A stretch of DNA of 10,265 nucleotides from Thiotrichaceae bacterium (lineage in GTDB: Bacteria; Pseudomonadota; Gammaproteobacteria; Thiotrichales; Thiotrichaceae): the NCBI GenBank assembly GCA_026992705.1, contig JALWYT010000161.1, positions 9,408-19,672 of the forward strand, written 5' to 3'. The first letter of the stretch is position 1. Each line of letters opens with the position of its first letter. Positions 8,379 to 10,265 of the stretch are shown one piece after another. A program made the position numbers and the translations under genes. The notes below the pieces were generated by a model that had not been told where the DNA came from, did not search any database, and saw nothing but the letters and a program-made list of their open reading frames with translations.

Positions 8379-9177
8379 CTACTTGACCTGCTGGTGATGG
8401 AGTGAATAATTTAAATCCCTCTGGTATTTTAAAATTCGCATCATCCAATGATCCAGTCGATATATTAGAAAGCTCACTTTTAATACCTGTTGGTAAAGCT
8501 CGTACTCTAATTGCAATGCCCTCTTGATGGCTTGGCATAGAAGAGGTATCAGGAGCAGGTAAACCGCGAATTTTAGCCGTTTCAGTTGTAATGGCTTCCA
8601 TAAAATTAAACATTTTCTTCAACTGAGCCATATCTTTTTCATCAATACCCTCTTTGCTAAAACAGCTTTCTTTAATTGCTTTCCCATTCACAGAAAAAGT
8701 CACCATTTTGCATGACAAACCCTGAACAGTATCGGTCTTATCACTAAACTTCATCTCAATCTTAGGAGCAGGCATTTTAGCCTGAGCATCCGCCTGTTCC
8801 ATTTGTTTTTCTATCATTTTCCGTTGTTCCTCAGGCATTGTTTTTATTTGCTCTTTCATTTGAGCTTTTATTTTTTCCTGCATTTGCATTGCTATTTTTA
8901 CATTATTTTTAATACTTTCCATATTTGCTTGCATATACTGCTTAACTTCAGGATTGATGGTGTACATTATTTGTTTTTCTGTATCAAAAAGTGTGTAAAC
9001 GGTACTATCGGAACGACTTGAACGGACAAAATGATTATGAACTTGTATATTACTGGTACGTGTAGCACCATTTGGCATAGTATCTGTAAATGTTAAACTT
9101 GTATCAGCAGAAACATGATTTAAAAAACAGGTAGAGTTTATTAAAAGACTGGCAGAAAGTAATAACTTAATTTTCAT
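8368..9177 (-). CDS. Exported DUF4412-like protein, methionine/glutamine-rich, function unknown
   Basis: This is a probable periplasmic protein of 269 aa whose role I do not know. The start is ATG 9177, not the in-frame TTG at 9195, because TAAGGAT lies 6 nt upstream of it on the - strand and the product then begins with a clean signal peptide (MKIKLLLSAS..., cleavage after VSA at 22-24). Residues 25-80 look like the beta strands of the DUF4412 family, ending in YTLFDTEKQIMYTINPEVKQYM. Residues 80-135 form a predicted charged helix with nine Met, many Gln and Lys, and the segment MPEEQRKMIEKQM, a pattern I associate with this family. GLSCKMVTFSVNGKAIKESC at 153-172 places Cys156 and Cys172 where a disulfide could form. 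The tail (IRVRALPTG...FKIPEGFKLF) repeats the family's usual ending. Family assignment is from memory of pattern and is moderate; the gene itself is secure. Confidence 0.8.
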   Translation of the reverse strand: MKIKLLLSASLLINSTCFLNHVSADTSLTFTDTMPNGATRTSNIQVHNHFVRSSRSDSTVYTLFDTEKQIMYTINPEVKQYMQANMESIKNNVKIAMQMQEKIKAQMKEQIKTMPEEQRKMIEKQMEQADAQAKMPAPKIEMKFSDKTDTVQGLSCKMVTFSVNGKAIKESCFSKEGIDEKDMAQLKKMFNFMEAITTETAKIRGLPAPDTSSMPSHQEGIAIRVRALPTGIKSELSNISTGSLDDANFKIPEGFKLFTPSPAGQVASE

Positions 9178-9184
9178 AATTTTA

Positions 9185-9191
9185 TCCTTAT
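9185..9191 (-). promoter_or_regulatory. Ribosome-binding site of the DUF4412-like gene
   Basis: Read on the - strand this is TAAGGAT, ending 7 nt before the A of ATG 9177. It overlaps the alternative TTG start region at 9195 and so argues for initiation at 9177. Confidence 0.65.
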
Positions 9192-9216
9192 TCAAGCAGT
9201 AGCCCTTACGAAGAAC

Positions 9217-9225
9217 AATATAACA
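9217..9225 (-). promoter_or_regulatory. Candidate extended -10 promoter for the DUF4412-like gene
   Basis: The - strand reads TGTTATATT, an extended -10 element (TG-N-TATATT, one mismatch to TATAAT). Transcription would start near 9210 and leave a leader of about 33 nt before ATG 9177. The -35 position about 17 nt upstream (TGAATA) is poor, which extended -10 promoters tolerate. This is a motif match only in AT-rich DNA. Confidence 0.4.
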
Positions 9226-9407
9226 CAGGAAATTTTACTTATTCATGTTTAAGATCAGTGGTATCGCTCCCATATTTTACAAAGCTACATACGGACTACA
9301 AACAGTAACCATTAATTATTTTAGATAGTTTTTCTAAAGACTTATTTACAATAATAGCTTAAATTACGTGAAAAAGGTTAAAGATACGCCATAAAATCTA
9401 ATAATTT

Positions 9408-9416
9408 TGTTATAAA
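9408..9416 (+). promoter_or_regulatory. Candidate extended -10 promoter for the Pro/Gln/Tyr-rich gene
   Basis: TGTTATAAA is an extended -10 element (TG-N-TATAAA, one mismatch to TATAAT). Transcription would start near 9423, leaving a leader of about 30 nt before ATG 9454. No good -35 hexamer is present at the expected place (9388-9393 reads GCCATA). Confidence 0.42.
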
Positions 9417-9453
9417 CTCCTATCAATTAGTTAGGGACTGTGTGTGGAATATC

Positions 9454-10200
9454 ATGAAAACAATTAATACGTACATTTTATTCATTATATCATCAGTATG
9501 GGTGTCAAGTATTTTTGCAAATACCAAGACGAACTATATCTATCCATCTGACCTTCAAAAAAAGCAAATAACAACACAAAGACAAGTCTATACACAACAA
9601 CCCTTATATTACACACCACCAGCCGCATATCCCACATACAATATACCACAGCAGTTGATGCAAATGCCGGCTACCCCTGCACTTTTAGCACCCATGCAAA
9701 CAAATTTTCCTTATGTTGCTGTACCACAAACGACCATGCAATACCCCTATGCTCCAACAGTAGCAGTTCCCCCTGTATTACGTTTTCCTGCTAATCAAAC
9801 ATTCCAACAAACTCGACCTGTTTATACTTACAATAAACCTTATATTCATTCTCAAACCACAACTACAACACCTTATCAATACCCAATAATTAACCCCCAA
9901 TTAATGAATCAACAACTTAGAAATAAAAAACCACTCCCCCCTTTTCGTAAAAAACCAGAAAAAAAGAAAAAGAAACCTTGGGGCGATACCCGCTATATCT
10001 GGCCAGATTTTTATACCGATGCAACAGGTAACTTATGGGACGATATGCTAAATGCTCCCTATGATATAGGTAGAATGCCTGGTGGCTGGCGTGCACCATC
10101 ACTTAGCACACCCGATCCTGTAACGGTTGGTGATGCTGTCGCCAATCAGGTACCCCCATTTGTAGATGAAGTACCAAATTTTTTCCCTTTTTTAAAATAA
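9454..10200 (+). CDS. Exported Pro/Gln/Tyr-rich protein with Lys-rich hinge and conserved-looking C-terminal domain, function unknown
   Basis: I do not recognise this 248-aa protein. Residues 1-22 are a signal peptide (basic start, hydrophobic core, cleavage after IFA). Residues 23-160 are low-complexity and probably disordered: I count 22 Pro, 20 Gln and 15 Tyr in 138 residues, with short repeats of the type Y-x-x-P and a Thr run at 135-139. Residues 158-174 are strongly basic and end in five Lys. Residues 175-248 change character: PWGDTRYIWPDFY, then WDDMLNAPYDIGRMPGGWRAP at 195-215, then SLSTPDPVTVGDAVANQVPPF at 216-236, rich in Trp, Pro, Gly and acidic residues like a conserved domain. 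There is no Cys. The start could also be GTG 9442 (AGGGA at 9433-9437), adding MWNI; ATG 9454 has GGAA at 9446-9449 and gives the better signal peptide. Possible roles (surface, matrix or scaffold protein) are inference. Confidence 0.8.
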   Translation: MKTINTYILFIISSVWVSSIFANTKTNYIYPSDLQKKQITTQRQVYTQQPLYYTPPAAYPTYNIPQQLMQMPATPALLAPMQTNFPYVAVPQTTMQYPYAPTVAVPPVLRFPANQTFQQTRPVYTYNKPYIHSQTTTTTPYQYPIINPQLMNQQLRNKKPLPPFRKKPEKKKKKPWGDTRYIWPDFYTDATGNLWDDMLNAPYDIGRMPGGWRAPSLSTPDPVTVGDAVANQVPPFVDEVPNFFPFLK

Positions 10201-10247
10201 TCCACATCATATACCCATAATTAAATACAACTTTATCTAACCCTCAC

Positions 10248-10265
10248 GGAGAAGAGACTTAAATG
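10248..10265 (+). promoter_or_regulatory. Strong ribosome-binding site and start codon of a gene cut off by the window edge
   Basis: GGAGAAGAG at 10248-10256 is followed after 6 nt by ATG at 10263-10265, the last three bases of the window. The purine-rich site is the strongest in the window, so a real gene very likely starts here. The 62 nt between the previous stop and this ATG contain no hairpin followed by a T-run, so it may be transcribed with the Pro/Gln/Tyr-rich gene. Its product cannot be seen. Confidence 0.6.

Larger units (their letters stand above)
9178..9453. other. Divergent intergenic region (276 bp)
   Basis: This AT-rich spacer separates two divergently transcribed genes for exported proteins. 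It holds the two extended -10 candidates and the ribosome-binding sites. The only inverted repeat I noticed is TTTAGA/TCTAAA at 9320-9338 with a 7-nt loop, which is too weak and AT-rich to call an operator. I see no supported small gene, RNA gene or transposon remnant in it. Confidence 0.6.

Noticed and set aside
8803..9021. 72-residue frame on the + strand opposite the DUF4412-like gene, very rich in Phe, Leu, His and Tyr
   Set aside because: Its composition is the complement of the Lys/Gln/Met-rich coding strand, not a genuine membrane protein.
9178..9195. TTG 9195 as the start of the DUF4412-like gene
   Set aside because: The ribosome-binding site TAAGGAT lies between this codon and ATG 9177, and the shorter form has a normal signal peptide.
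9245..9328. 27-codon frame (ATG 9245 to TAG 9328) in the divergent spacer
   Set aside because: It has no ribosome-binding site at a workable distance (GGA is about 14 nt away), no recognisable product, and a length expected by chance.
9320..9338. Inverted repeat TTTAGA/TCTAAA with a 7-nt loop
   Set aside because: A six-pair AT-rich stem without a following T-run is not a terminator, and such repeats are frequent by chance at this base composition.

Overview
The window is an AT-rich stretch of a gammaproteobacterial chromosome. Its first 8.4 kb hold the classic cell-envelope block cdsA (5' end missing), dxr, rseP, bamA, skp, lpxD, fabZ, lpxA, all on the + strand. This gene order is typical of Gammaproteobacteria, and each protein carries its family's diagnostic motifs. 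The base composition and a feature of LpxA (Met at the acyl-ruler position, as in Pseudomonas) argue against an enteric bacterium. A free-living or symbiotic sulfur- or methane-oxidiser-like gammaproteobacterium would fit, but the sequence does not prove it.

Layout: positions 1-8378 look like one transcription unit. Neighbouring genes are separated by 1 to 20 nt or overlap (dxr/rseP share ATGA), and I see no internal terminator. The genes work together on the envelope. CdsA makes CDP-diacylglycerol for phospholipids. Dxr starts isoprenoid (undecaprenyl and quinone) precursor synthesis. RseP is the intramembrane protease of the sigma-E envelope-stress pathway. BamA inserts outer-membrane proteins, and Skp chaperones them across the periplasm. 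LpxA and LpxD put the first hydroxyacyl chains on lipid A, and FabZ competes with them for the same (3R)-hydroxyacyl-ACP pool.

After lpxA the usual lpxB-rnhB continuation is missing. Instead there is a convergent gene on the - strand (8368-9177) for an exported DUF4412-like, methionine-rich protein, whose 3' end overlaps lpxA by 11 bp. A 276-bp divergent intergenic region follows, with an extended -10 promoter candidate facing each way. Then comes a + strand gene (9454-10200) for an exported Pro/Gln/Tyr-rich protein with a poly-Lys hinge and a compact Trp/Pro/Gly-rich C-terminal domain of unknown function. The last bases (10248-10265) are a strong ribosome-binding site and the ATG of a further gene lying outside the window.

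The housekeeping block is unremarkable. The least explained part is the right-hand 1.8 kb, especially the low-complexity exported protein and the gene that begins at the window edge. I found no rRNA, tRNA, CRISPR array or insertion sequence.
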